Positions 1 through 11,180 of a stretch of DNA of 64,000 nucleotides are shown piece by piece (within the stretch, counting starts at the first letter, position 1; every line of letters begins with the position of its first letter). Source of the stretch: Gnetum montanum (taxonomy: Eukaryota; Streptophyta; Gnetopsida; Gnetales; Gnetaceae); NCBI GenBank assembly GCA_015680685.1, contig MNCI01006837.1, positions 400,545 through 464,544 on the forward strand, given 5' to 3'. The notes below the pieces were generated by a model. That model had not been told where the DNA came from. It did not search any database and saw only the letters and a list, made by a program, of their open reading frames with translations. A program made the position numbers and the translations under genes.

Positions 1-330
1 GAGGTCCAAGATGTGTGTAGATGATTAAGGGACAGATGCTCATTACACTTAGGCTAGCTTAGACGTCATTTTCTATTGCTTATTAGTTTAATTAAGATTA
101 TTTTCCATTGTCTCTAGGAGTAGCACTAGTTAAGGATTACATCATGCGCCTCACTTTGGACTAAACCATACGTGACAAAGCAAATACTAGTCCAGGTGGG
201 AAGACAACGAACTACAATCAATGTGTAACTATCTAGATACCACAACTAGCTTGTCTGTGGAGTTCGACCAGATCATGCATGAACGCTCGTATTCGTATGG
301 TTGAGTGTAGGGGTACCTCACCACTCATCA
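1..330 (+). repeat. ATH-1 5' LTR, 3' part (Athila-like)
   Basis: The last 330 bases of an LTR that begins before the window. It ends in CACTCATCA at 330. The 80 bases before that end match, in the same orientation, the end of the LTR at 8380-9218 and, as reverse complement, the starts of the LTRs at 5693, 11181 and 20242. The shared blocks are a GGAGTTCGACCAGATCATGC-like stretch, CGTATTCGTATGGTTGAG, and GGTACC next to the terminus. It is the 5' LTR of the + strand element whose pol follows. Directly after it there is no recognisable primer-binding site. Confidence 0.75.
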
Positions 331-339
331 CCATGCATA

Positions 340-3211
340 AGTCAAGAAGAAGAGATAAACAGGGGACAATTAGAGATCCTAGACACTATGGAGCTAGAAC
401 TGCTAGAATCAAAGGCCTTGCTAGCAACATTAGAGTATGCTTTCCTAAACAATAAGAAGCCAATAATAATCAACATCAACCTAAAAGAAGAATAGAAACA
501 AAAGTTGTTGGAAGTGATTAATAGATGGCCCACAACATTTGCATGGTTGTATGATGAGATCACAAGAATTAATCAGAGAATTTATCAATATCGAATATAT
601 AATAGTCTAGTTATCAAACCACGATGCCAACCCCAACAAAGGCTCAATCCTAAATTAAAAGTAGTCAAGAAAGAGTAGGAAAAAATATTGAAGGTAGAAT
701 TCATCTATCCTATTGTGGATAGTGAATGAGTTATTCCCTTAGTGATTATTCCAAAGAAGGGGAACAAATGATGAGTTTGCGTTGATTTCCAAATGTTGAA
801 CACTGCTACATTCAAATATCACTTTCCTCTACCATTTGTTGATCGGGTCTTGGATACCATCATAGGACATGAGTATTATAGTTTTTTGGATGGATACAAT
901 AGATATAAATAGATCCATAATGCACTTGAAAAATAGGAGAAAACAACATTCACTAGTCCATTGGGAACATTTTCCTCAATGTAGATGCCCTTCAATCTTT
1001 GCAATGTGCTAGCCACCTTCTAGAGATTGGTACTTAGTATCTTCCAAAAATAAATTGGAAATGGGATTGAGGTCTTTATTGATAATTTTCTAACATATGG
1101 GATCAATTTTAAGTAAGCATTGAACCAATTAGAGCAAGTATTGAAGAGATGGATGGAAAGTAATCTCAAGTTCAATTGGCAGAAAAGCCACCTTATGGTC
1201 CAGGATGGTATAGTGTTGGAACATAGAATCTCTCAAAAAGGTATTGAGGTATATCCTTAGAAAATTCAAGTCATGTAGAATATCACTCAAAGGCCATAGA
1301 TAGTAAAATATGTGGGATCATTCTAGGAACACATAGGATATTATAGAAGATTTATATAGAGTTTTCCAAAGATAGAAAAACTACTTGTGGAACTCACTAA
1401 GAAGGATGCACCTTTTGAATGGACAAATTCATGCAAAAAGGCATTTGAAGCTCTAAAGAAGAAACTTGTTTAGAAACCAATCCTTTAATCTTTAGATTGG
1501 TCTAGGCCTTTTCACATCATGACCGATGCTTCCAATTATGTGTTTGGTGTAGTACTGACATAACTAGATGATCAAAAGAGATCTTATTATATACAATGTG
1601 CTAGCAAAAGCATCATCAGAGCATAATTGAATTACACCACCATTGAAAAGGAGCTAATGACCATGATGTATGCACTTGAAAAACTTAGACATTATGTGCT
1701 TGGGTATCAAATTTATGTCCATACCAATCATAGTGTCATTCAATTTGTCACGAACAAACCAGCAATTAGTCCCAGGATGATAAGATGACTTGTTATTTTA
1801 CAAGAATTCAACATCATAATGATCTATAAAAAAGGGAATGGAAAATGGGGTAGTTGATCATCTATCAAGACTAAAGTGGGATATCCAAGATGAAGCAGAA
1901 CCTTTATCCAACTAGTTTGATGATGAAAACCTATTTATCAAAATAGTGAAGGCTGTAAGTTCAATAGGGAAGCCATGGACTGTAGAATATCTAAACTATT
2001 TGTCAACACAAGGCCTTCCTACTAATTGGAGTAAGAAACAATAGGATCAATTTCTTCCTAGAGAAAAAAGATATATGAAAATTAATGGCAATCTATACAA
2101 GATCTATGTAGATGGGCTAGTTGAATGGTGTGTGCTAGAGTGTGACCAATAGAGAATCTTACAAGATGTTCATGAAGTTCTATGTAGTGGCCACTATATA
2201 GGGCATAAAATGGCACTCAAATTGATGATGGTAGACTACTTTTGGCCTACCTTATTTAAAGATGTCCATACTTTTGCACAATATTGTGAGCGATGCCAAA
2301 AAGATGGAGGAATTATGACCAGATATGAAGGGCCAAAATAATGGATACAACCACTTAAATCCTTTGGCATATGGAAAATTGATTGTATGAGACCCATAAC
2401 ACCAACATCGAATGGAAAATCATATATAATTATGACTATGGATTACTATACAAAGTGGGTAGAGGCACCAACAATTAAAGACTATATAGCAAAGATAGCT
2501 ACCAGATTTATCCAACAACATGTGGTGAATAGATGTGGAGTACCAAGAATGCTCATATTAGATAACAAGACTCACTTCACTGCTACTATGTTTAAGAAGC
2601 TCATGCAACAACTTGGGGAAAACCATAAGTTGATCATACCATATCATCCCTAAGCAAATGGTCAAGCCAAAGTTACTAACTAAAAAATTACTATGATAGT
2701 TACTAGAATGGTTAGTAGGTTTAGAAAGGACTAGAGCACTAAACTGAATGATGCTCTATGATCCTTTAGGATCTCCTAGATATTACCTATAGGATACTTA
2801 CCATATGAGTTAGTTTGTGGCAAGTTACCAATGCTCTCAATCCAGATAGAGCTTCACACTCTAGCTATTGCTAGTCAACATGACCTTGATTTGAGCTTAG
2901 CCCAATATGAATGTCTCATGGATCTGAAACTTTTAGATGAAAATAGGCTTGTAGCACTCATGAGTAATGAAGTACACAAACATTACTCCAAACTTAGGCA
3001 TGATACATGGTTAAGACAAGGAATTATACAACCAGGTTATAAGGTCCTTTACTATAATCCTTGTCATCTACCCCAAAAAGCCAAATTTCAGATACTTTTG
3101 AAAGAGTCATACATTGTTCAAGTCACTTATCCATCTAGTGCCTTACATATCTACCATCCATCTTATCCACATAATCTCATTTTTGCTAACCTCCAACAAA
3201 TTAAATTCTAG
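340..3211 (+). pseudogene. Dead Athila-like Ty3/gypsy pol: RT, RNase H, integrase
   Basis: Once the polymerase and integrase of an Athila-like retrotransposon. It reads in one main frame with many stops. In order: the region before RT with LEYAFLNNKKP (about 410-460), RT from about 690 (PKKG, VDFQMLNTAT, SFLDGYNRY, FIDN box at 1075-1086, where the second catalytic Asp has become Asn), RNase H from about 1500 (MTDASN, YTTIEKEL, HYVLGY), the integrase zinc finger near 2166-2310 (H, H and CERC), the catalytic core from about 2377 (IDCMRP, ILDNKTHF at 2555-2578), and a C-terminal domain ending at 3211. The core glutamate expected in ANGQ.EVTN is Lys (AAA, 2669-2671). RNase H runs straight into integrase without a second RNase H, which separates it from the Tat elements here. 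Gag and protease are missing upstream. Confidence 0.85.
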
Positions 3212-4792
3212 TTTGAACTCTCCAGGGAATCTACCCACTCTTTCCAATTGTCTTCCACTTGTTCTCTCTTTCATTTAACCAATCTTGATAATAGTTGTGG
3301 TGGTGGACTGATAGATTTCTAACTTTTTCATTTTTTTACACTTCTTGATAGATTTTTCCATTCTTTTATACTTTTTAATTTCTTCATAATTTTCTTAATT
3401 CTTTAACATTTTTTTCATTTTTAATATTTTTTATTCTTTACATATTTTTCCATTTTTACTGTCTTTTTCATCATTTTCATACTTTGTTTTCATTTTCTTT
3501 GTACATATTTTGATTATTAATAAAACACGCCAAGAATGAGGCACAATGTAGTCTAATAAAGTAAAGATTTCTCTATGTTATCAAGTCATAGGGGATTGAT
3601 TATTTGTAGGGTGAGACCACAACATTCATTCATCCATTTCATTAATAAGAGATTCTTACCATGGTCATAATGATATTCTTTCCATTATAAAACTAAGAAT
3701 AAACTTGTGATTATTATGCCTAGACTAAAAAGTGAAGAACTAAGAGGAAATGTCAAGGGTGAGAGATTAAGGGGATTTGTGGACTCTCTTAGATTACTAT
3801 CGTGAGTTCTATCTTGTTTCTTAGGTTGTATTACACCCTTGTAGATCTAACAAAAAATGGGATTAAGAGTATAATAAGTGTTTCCTTACCATGTCACTAG
3901 AAAGACATGTTACCCATGCTTAAAGGTAGTTCTTTGGTAAGTTTAACATAGTTTAAAAATAGAATAAATGCACAGAATCAATTTCTGGGGGTCCCACTGA
4001 AAAGACAAATTGCCCATGCTTGAAGATAGATAGCTTCTGAGGAAAAAAAAAGTGCAATGAATAAACTCCTCCATTTGACAATACACCATGTGGTAATACT
4101 CCTTGTAATAATGGTAGTCTTATGGTTGTAACTCCAAGTGATGAAATATTGCAATGTCATTGGCATGTGGTTTAAACTTGATTTTAATCTTGGATAGAAA
4201 GGCTAATGATTACTTTAATCACTAATAAAACACAAAAATTCATTATGCCTATGGTAAGACACCTCATGTTGTGATTTTTGTAATCCCTTAGAAAACCATC
4301 TCATTTCACTGTATGAATAATTATACCTTGTGGTTTTATGTAGCATAGTGACATTTTTCCAAAATGGTGGTACTAACATGTGTGTTATGCTAAATAGGTA
4401 TGTGTTACATTTAACTCCTTTAGTGCCTAAGAACAATTTGAGGCATGGTTATATAAGGGCACTAAGAGCTGGATCCTACTTTGGGGAGGATCCACTTGTA
4501 TAACCGTTATATCTTATACCTAGCAAGCAATTCCACATCATCTTGAGCTTTCAACAATAATAAATGCTAATAAGACTCTCCTTACCAATTCCATATATCT
4601 GTTCATATAACAAGAACTCATTACCCATCTCATAACCACTTACTATACTTTCATAGCCCAAGATTCCTTCTTTATGCACTTTCTATGCCAAATTTTCAAA
4701 AAATATGTGTCATTCCTAGCCCAGGACCCTCTAAACATGTTTCATATCTTCTAGATATTCTAATTGACTCATTCTTGTTCACAAAAACTCAA
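3212..4792 (+). other. ATH-1 3' untranslated region
   Basis: Non-coding sequence between the pol stop and the 3' LTR fragment. It starts with a T-rich tract (about 3320-3500). Several short blocks recur in the 3' regions of ATH-3 and ATH-4: CCACAACATTCATTCATCC near 3623, TTAAGGGGATTTG near 3766, and a GGATCC-rich block before CCACTTGTA near 4470-4500. No conserved open frame was found; the short frames here are chance. Confidence 0.6.
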
Positions 4793-4995
4793 TGAAATGT
4801 TTGAAATTTTTGCCTTCGATATTGCATCTCTAATATTGGATCCCCTCCGATATTGAATCTCTAATATCGTAGTGCACAAAAGTATAAATAGTGTAGGGAA
4901 TTTGGTGAAATTTTCATTTTCAACTTTTGAATCTAGGGGAGTCTTTATCATTTTTCTTCTAAACTAAGCACTATGACCTCCTAAATTCAAATGCT
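4793..4995 (+). repeat. ATH-1 3' LTR fragment (U3 and start of R)
   Basis: A TATAAATA box at 4883-4890 lies about 90 bases from the inferred start, the same spacing as in the LTR at 8380-9218. The U3 just upstream repeats CGATATTG, CTAATATTGG and CTAATATCG, like the ATATC-rich U3 of the other Athila-like LTRs in this window. The fragment stops near 4995, where - strand sequence of ATH-2 begins. Both borders are approximate and no clear PPT was seen before it. Confidence 0.5.
4883..4890 (+). promoter_or_regulatory. TATA box of ATH-1 3' LTR
   Basis: TATAAATA in an otherwise ATATC-rich U3, at the same relative place as TATA boxes in the related LTRs (8479-8486 on +, 11939-11946 and 20984-20991 on -). 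Activity is inferred, not shown. Confidence 0.5.
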
Positions 4996-5671
4996 CATAA
5001 CTCCATCCTTGTGTGCTTAGCATGATATCACTAAAATTTGAGTCAGAATTTTCTAATGCCCACCTCCTCACCATTGTTAGGAGGGGGAACATCATTTGAT
5101 AGAGAACCCATTATAAGTGGTTTACCATCTCCAATTTCACTTAGGACGTGCGGGACCCCTTTTCCCTTCAACAATGTATGGTCGCTCTCCTACCTTGAGT
5201 CCCTTGAACTTTGTGCAGATGTGGGATGGTAATCCCTCATGTCAGAATCTACTGCAATGTATTCGGCATATAATTCCGTCATGCTTATCTATGCCAGAGC
5301 ATGGAGGAGCATGTTGGGGACTGCACGATCTAGAGGTAACACCATGTTACCTTACAAGTCTCTCTAGTGCATTTGTTCATCATGATGGAGGATAAAAGTA
5401 AAATTGGATATATACTCATCGGGATGAGTATATGCCACTCGGTATTGTTGAGGAATTGGCTAATTTTGGTTATGTGTTTTAGATTGCCGACTATTTCTTG
5501 TATTATCCCTAGGTGGTGTAATGCTCTTGTGAGAAGAAGAATAATACATTATGTCTTATCGATGTGCTGATTAACTGTTATATAAATTTTTTGTTTAATT
5601 AACCCTAAGGTTCATTTAAGCTCCCAACAATGTGAGTGATCTCCTATGTTCTACTTAGCACACAAACACTT
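4996..5671 (-). pseudogene. ATH-2 gag start and leader, truncated
   Basis: Reverse-strand sequence between the ATH-2 PBS and the junction with ATH-1. Its part at about 5270-5560 matches the leader and gag start of ATH-4 (about 19900-20100); both carry ACTCATC.GATGA.TATAT and a CCTCCATATC/CCTCCATCATG block. Short gag-like stretches such as MTELYAEYIAVDSDMRDY can be read on the - strand around 5210-5290, then stops follow. The rest of gag and all of pol are gone. The short + strand frames at 5038-5570 are shadows of this stretch. Confidence 0.5.
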
Positions 5672-5691
5672 AGTCCCCTGCAATGGTGCCA
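5672..5691 (-). other. ATH-2 primer-binding site, tRNA-Asp-like
   Basis: The - strand reads TGGCACCATTGCAGGGGACT, one base from the LTR end. The complement of the plant tRNA-Asp 3' end, as recalled, is TGGCGCCGTTGCCGGGGA; 15 of 18 positions agree, and two of the three differences are G to A at CpG. tRNA-Asp priming is usual for Athila-like elements. Confidence 0.7.
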
Positions 5692-5692
5692 A

Positions 5693-6496
5693 TGATGAGT
5701 GACAAGGTACCCGTACACTCAACCATACGAATACGAGTGTAGCACACGCGATCCGGTCGAACTCCACAGACTAAGTGCCTCCACATCTTATGGAACACTT
5801 AAGGTTAATTATTCGTTGTCTTCCCAGACTTACTTGTATTTTTCACGGTTGTATGGTTAAGTAAGTCTGAGGTATATGATTTTTATATCTTTTTCTATTT
5901 TATCTCCTATGCTAAGAGGTGAAGGGTTGAAAAGACTAATTAACTAACTTTAACTAACTAACTAAGTCTAAATTAACCTAGCATCAGCATCCCTTCCCAC
6001 TTACCGTTCACACCCTGAACCAATGCAACCTTGGTTACCAAACGCTAATCATTGCTGGGATCACCAAGCGTAATGCACGTGCTCGAAGCGGTCGTACTGA
6101 GGCACTTAACTAGGAGAGAAGGGTTGATAGAGAATTAATAACAAAGAAAGCATTTAAATGATAAACAATAAATAAAATCCTATTTGGCCTATTCCATGCA
6201 CTGCAAGGTTTATCCAAGAAGTTTGTCTTTATTTCTGTACACAAACATGTGTTCAAGTACAATATTTGCTCGAATAAAGATCTGTTCACTTTGGAGCTCC
6301 TACTGCAGGCACATAGAAATTATTCTATCTTTGGAGAGGTAAAATTTCTAGAGTTTCGCTACGGACTAAGCCTAGGATGAGAAATAAGGGAGAGCCACCT
6401 CTTATGTATAGATTTGGTGATGGACCACGATATCGCGAGGGACGACGTGATATCGCGTACGCGATATCACAGCCCATGCTATATTGCATCCTATCA
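5693..6496 (-). repeat. ATH-2 5' LTR
   Basis: An 804-bp LTR, TGATGAGTG at 5693 to CTATCA at 6496 on the + strand. It shares the GTACCC..ACTCAACCATACGAA block with the other Athila-like LTRs, and its PBS lies on the low-coordinate side, which fixes the - orientation. The U3 (about 6418-6475) holds several GATATCGCG repeats with intact CpG, suggesting it is less decayed than the ATH-4 LTRs. A partner LTR was not found, because the element is cut off near 4996. Confidence 0.75.
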
Positions 6497-8370
6497 ATTT
6501 TATTTTGGTGTGATTTTCTAACTTTTTGTTAATAACTGCCAAGTACAATGGTAATGTGTTACTTGATGGTGGTATGTACTATTATTTTTATTTGGATTTT
6601 GGTGTCTAATTTTTGGCTTTGAATTATTTCATTACGAATAATTAGGACATGGTTTCTTTTCATGTAATAGGCAGTGAGTCCACAACATTCACCCATCCAA
6701 ACACTCTATGGTTTTTCTTATTTTGAAAATGTGCAGTTCCTTTTTCATTAATAAAAAATTAATAAATTTATGACTTTGGTAGTTTCTAGAATTGGAAAGG
6801 ATTCAAAGGTTTGAATAGGGTGTGGATTTAAGGGGATTTGGTATTCTTTATGCTTTTCTATTTGCCTAGGTGCATGTGTGTTTTGATAGATTCCTTACCA
6901 TTCCATGCCATCCAATAAAGGAAGTTGAATAAGTCCTTGCATGGTGTGGTTCTCATCAAAAAAAGAAAAAAATGATGAGAATTCAAAGCATACTCCTTGA
7001 ACAAAATAAATGCATACATCCTCACATGATGTGGTTCTCATCAAGAAAAAAAAAGAGAAAATGAGGATTCAAAGCATACCCCTTGAACAAAATAAATGCA
7101 TGTGTCTTTGCATGGTGTGGTTCCCATTCAAAAAAATAATGAAAATTCAAAGCACATCCCTTAGACCAAATAAATAGGATATAAGCACTAGTTATGGAAC
7201 TTGTCCCCTATAACTAAGGCCTTTCCTCACTTCCTACTTCTACTCCAATAAGGAATGGTGGTTGTTCTATGGAAGCACTCTTGTGTCTCAAAGGATGAAT
7301 TAATCTTAGAATGTTCATGTGAAGTCATTGAAAGTGGTTGGTTTTGGTCTAAACTAAGGATGGATCCTATCAACTCATTTAACCACAAAATCCATAAGGG
7401 ACTTCATGTGACCATAATTAGGAACTCCATTCCACTCTCTCTCTCATTCATTTATGCTTTCAATGTTCCACCTCATTGCTAGTTTTATATTTTGGTTTGA
7501 TGTCTTGGTTTGATGTGTTGGAATTCTTAGTTAGTATCTTCTAGGTTTTTGTACTTAACCTTCTATAATCATTAATCATCCATGGAGCCCATGGAATCTT
7601 TGGTTTGAAGTTATGCAAGGGCATAGAAGGCCTGTGCCTGCTTTTGGGAGGACCCACTTACATATATTTTGGTTGGATTAGTTAAGTTCTTTACCCTTAG
7701 ATACTCTTACAATCAAATCTCTTTGTTTACCCCATCAATGAAATCCAATTATGCACATCTTCACAATAATTTTCAATGAATTCTTCGTTTCATTGTTGTA
7801 AATTCCTATACCCTCTTCAAAAATTTTCTTGTATTGAACTTTTTCAAATTTAATGGATTACATAATTTAATTAACCTTATCTGTCAGCCTTCCCACTACC
7901 ACTACTCAAGGAACCAATCAACCACAATCACAACCAAGCTAAGTGTAACCATTGATGAGACAAGGCATTAAATAGTTATGTGTTCCACATTGCATACTAT
8001 TTCATGATTTTGTTGTGATTGCAGTGGGAAGCATGGACTGGAAGTGGAACTATTTTTCACCAAGGATAATGTAGCAGTACCACACAATAAGGATCGTTTG
8101 TGCTTGTTGGATCTCTTCTCTCTCTCTCATGCTTTTTCTACCAAGAGGTGTTGAATGCTAGTATGTTCCATGGTATTCACTCCTCTTCTCATGAACACCC
8201 AATGTTGTAAAAATTGTTATTCCATACACTTGGGTACTCATAGTCTATATGTCTATTTCATTTGAATTGGTTTGTCATGTCAGTCAATAATCCCATACCT
8301 ACCCAATATGTTATACTGTAAAGAACTTGTTCCTCCTCTTCTTCACTCAAGGATGAGTTTTCATTCAATT
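6497..8370 (+). other. ATH-3 3' untranslated region
   Basis: A + strand 3' region that runs into the PPT at 8371. It matches the reverse complement of the ATH-4 3' region: AGGACATGGTTTC near 6646, ACCCATCCA near 6690, TTGGTAGTTTCTAGA near 6776, GGAGGACCCACTTACAT near 7650. It repeats modules already seen at 3600-4500, so it belongs to a second element rather than to ATH-1. Gag and pol of ATH-3 are not in the window. No convincing coding frame was seen; the 75-codon frame at 7255 has no homologue among its sister elements. Confidence 0.6.
6936..7178 (+). repeat. 85-bp repeat, three copies
   Basis: Three imperfect direct copies begin at 6936, 7021 and 7106, a period of 85. Each starts with GCATGGTGTGGTTCTCATCA or a close variant, then an A-rich run, GAATTCAAAGCA, and ends with AACAAAATAAATGCAT. 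The third copy is the most diverged. A single copy of the core, reversed, lies in the ATH-4 3' region near 13525, so the expansion is specific to ATH-3. Confidence 0.7.
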
Positions 8371-8379
8371 GTGGGGGTA
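8371..8379 (+). other. ATH-3 polypurine tract
   Basis: GTGGGGGTA immediately before the LTR start. The same tract is found in reverse at 12074-12082 in ATH-4. It would prime plus-strand DNA synthesis. Confidence 0.7.
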
Positions 8380-9218
8380 TGATGAATCACCATTTGATGT
8401 CAGCCATGATGTTGAGTATGCAACGTTAGGGCTTGGATTTGACATCAAATGTCCGATGTCAGGGTATGTTCCCCAGTCTATAAATACAATGCCTAGGCTC
8501 CCATTTTGAGTCAATTTTTTATTAGTTAGTTTTTAGTTTTTAAGCAAGGTAGTGAAGCTCTTACTATTTCTTCTCCCTAGAGTTAGAATATTTTCTGAGT
8601 GCTTGCACAAGGAGTCTAAAGTGTGTATAGTTCTTTATTCAAGCACTAATGTACCTAAGCACAGTAATGTGACAAGAATAAAATGAATTCTTTTGACAAC
8701 CCTTGCAACATTGAGAATAGCTTAATATTTCCTTTAATGCATTTTACTTTCTCACTCTTTATTTTAATGCATTTTAATTAAGCAATTTATTTCCAACAGT
8801 TAATGAACATGAGCACGACCACTTCGAGCATTCATATAGTACTTGGTAACCTAGCAACGCTTAACATTTGGTAGCCCAACAGTGCTATATGTGTTTAGGA
8901 AAGTGAGGTAGTTATTTTTGTTAGGTTAGCTAGATAATAGACATTAGTTTTCAATCTACTCTACACTTATTCTTTTTATAAATGATTACATCCATAAAAT
9001 ATAAAATGAAAAAAAAATTATACACTTCAATTACACTTAAACCATACCCTTGAACTTTAGAAGTGTAGTTGGAAGGACAACAAACGTTCTCAACACCATT
9101 TCACTTCCTAGAGAAACTAGCGTATGAGATAACTATAGGTCCACAGAATTTGACCAAATCATGCGTAACACCTTGGTGATTTGTATGGTTAGGCATAAGA
9201 GTACCTTGCCACTCATCA
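8380..9218 (+). repeat. ATH-3 3' LTR
   Basis: An 839-bp LTR from TGATGAATCACC to CACTCATCA, preceded by a PPT and therefore a 3' LTR in + orientation. It contains TATAAATA at 8479-8486 and the conserved end block shared with 250-330. The U3 has repeated GATGTC/GACATC motifs. Right of 9218 the sequence is LINE-derived, so the element was probably inserted in that LINE; its left flank is lost. Confidence 0.75.
8479..8486 (+). promoter_or_regulatory. TATA box of ATH-3 LTR
   Basis: TATAAATA about 100 bases into the LTR, in the context CCCAGTC-TATAAATA-CAATGCC. Its position is conserved among the Athila-like LTRs in the window. Confidence 0.55.
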
Positions 9219-11180
9219 ACCAAAATATACTTCATAAGTTGTGACGGAATGATACACTAGGTCCATAAAAAAGACTTTGAACACTTCCAAATGTTGAGTT
9301 ATTAATTTTATGTCAGAATGATGCCAAACATTGAAAGTCATATAAAAAACAAAATGACATAAAGATGATAAAAATAATATCAAATGCTATAAAAAAGTTG
9401 AATGATGTTATCCAGCTTGTAGGCAACTACTAAGGAAATGTATGTTACACCCAAGCTTCCAAATGTCTAAAAGAAAGATAAGTATGAATATAGCACATCT
9501 CTAATTTTCTTCAACCTATCTTTCAAGCATAGATTTTAGAATTATGCCCATAAGCTTAACAAAAATATTGTTGATTATAATTATTCTATAATTATTTAGA
9601 TCTTTTTCCCTTTGTTTCTAAATACAATAAGCACTTTATTGATGCACTATTTCTTTTCTAACCTTATACAACCAAATTTTAACTTCTTTCAAATAGCATT
9701 TTATAGGAGTGGCACTCCCCATTTAAGAATTTCTTCATATAAGTTATTTACATCAACAACTTTTCATGATGCTACTTTTTTTTATTCCCTACATTATATC
9801 ATCAAAAGAATTCTTTTTTTTTTCTTTCTTCCCTTTTTTCCTATTTCTCCCTACAATTAGTTATTTTTATTATAGTGATATCTTTAAAGTATTTTCTTTT
9901 TTCCCTTTTTTCTAAAACTAGTCATTTTTATAAAACTAACTATTACTTGCTACATCTTAACTACTTGTTAACTGTAATGTTATTTATTCTCTCCCTAACC
10001 TTTGAGAAATCAATTACAACTAATAATGAATGTAGTATGGTTTAAAATGTCTTGCAAAGAAAAAATATGCAACCTATGGATAATAGAGTGTATTACCATT
10101 ATTCTGAAAATTTTCTATGTTATCATTACTATGAAAAAAAGTTCAAACTTTTAATATCTTTGAGAGAGAAAACATAGTTTGTTCTTCTCTTGCTTTGAAA
10201 TAAATGCCAAAAATATTTGGGATTTTCTTTATCCTTTCTAATAAATTATTTTATTTTTTCTAATAAATTTTCTCTTCTTAGTTTGAATTAAATTTTTATA
10301 TGTCTTGATAGTCTTTAGTAATTTCTAAGGCTTCAATAAAATCCTAGTTATCTTACATTCTTCATCGAACCATTGTTGCTTGTTTGTATTTTAACATTTA
10401 GAAATATTTAGAGAAACTATAATTAAAGTTCTTGTAAGACTCACACTTGGACTCCAAATTTTTGAATTTCATTTTGAAAATCCTTCTTTATTTTTGTAGT
10501 TATTCTAAAGTGCTTTTACCTCTTGGAATATCTAATATGATTTGTATCTATTAATAACATGAAGTATAAAGGGTGATGACAACATTCAACCATTTCTTCA
10601 TCTACATCAAAACATTCAATGCTACTAACATTATCTAGAACAGAAAGAAGAAAATCAATACTAAAGTTGCCTTTTGCTCCTACAAAAGTGAAGCCACTTA
10701 ATTTTTTTCATATTTATTGATGTCATTTAGAACCAATAGATCTAGTCCTTGTCCCTATTATAACAAATTTTTTCTCTATGATTAAACTGTTTATCTTCAA
10801 AGCATTGATTCCATTATGTACTTTTCTCATATTCCAAAAAGCCTTCATGACTCTAGTTACTAATAAGAATTTAATCAAAACTAATTTTAGCATTAAAGTT
10901 ACCACATATGTAAATAGTAGTAGACAAAACGTTTGCCTTTAAATTAAAGCCTTTCTTAATAGTATTCAAATAGAAGTTTTTTCCTTTTACATATTTTCAA
11001 TATCTTTGAAATACTACTTGTTTCAACAACTTATGAACTTGCTTAGGATCAAAATAAAGAATGCATTATTAAATACTCTATTTATTAATTCTCAAAATGA
11101 AATTATAAAACTATCCTTATCTTGGGTTTTCGTCATCAGTTTGTTAGAGTATTTTTCCAATGAGGATTCATAAAGATTAT
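9219..11180 (-). pseudogene. LINE fragment: endonuclease and start of RT
   Basis: A decayed non-LTR retrotransposon on the - strand with many stops and frame changes. Near 10920-10880 it reads ICGNFNAK, the GDFNAR motif of AP-type endonucleases. From about 10690 to 10580 comes TFVGAKGNFSIDFLLSVLD and then EEMVECCHHPLY, the end of the endonuclease (normally SDHxPL). Near 10370-10180 it reads WFDEEC-like and then KENPKYFWHLFQ, the linker before RT. Near 9590-9510 it reads NNYRIIIINNIFVKLMGII, the start of RT. Coding likeness fades below 9500. The clade was not settled; it does not resemble the usual plant L1. ATH-3 abuts it at 9219 and ATH-4 interrupts it at 11181. Confidence 0.65.
11176..11180. 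repeat. ATH-4 target-site duplication, left
   Basis: ATTAT just left of the LTR start. The right flank at 21103-21107 is ATTGT, so 4 of 5 bases agree, with one transition. This supports one insertion into continuous LINE sequence. Confidence 0.6.

Noticed and set aside
5038-5570. Cluster of overlapping + frames that looked like a small gene
   Set aside because: The stretch is homologous in reverse to the ATH-4 leader and gag start; no domain on the + strand.
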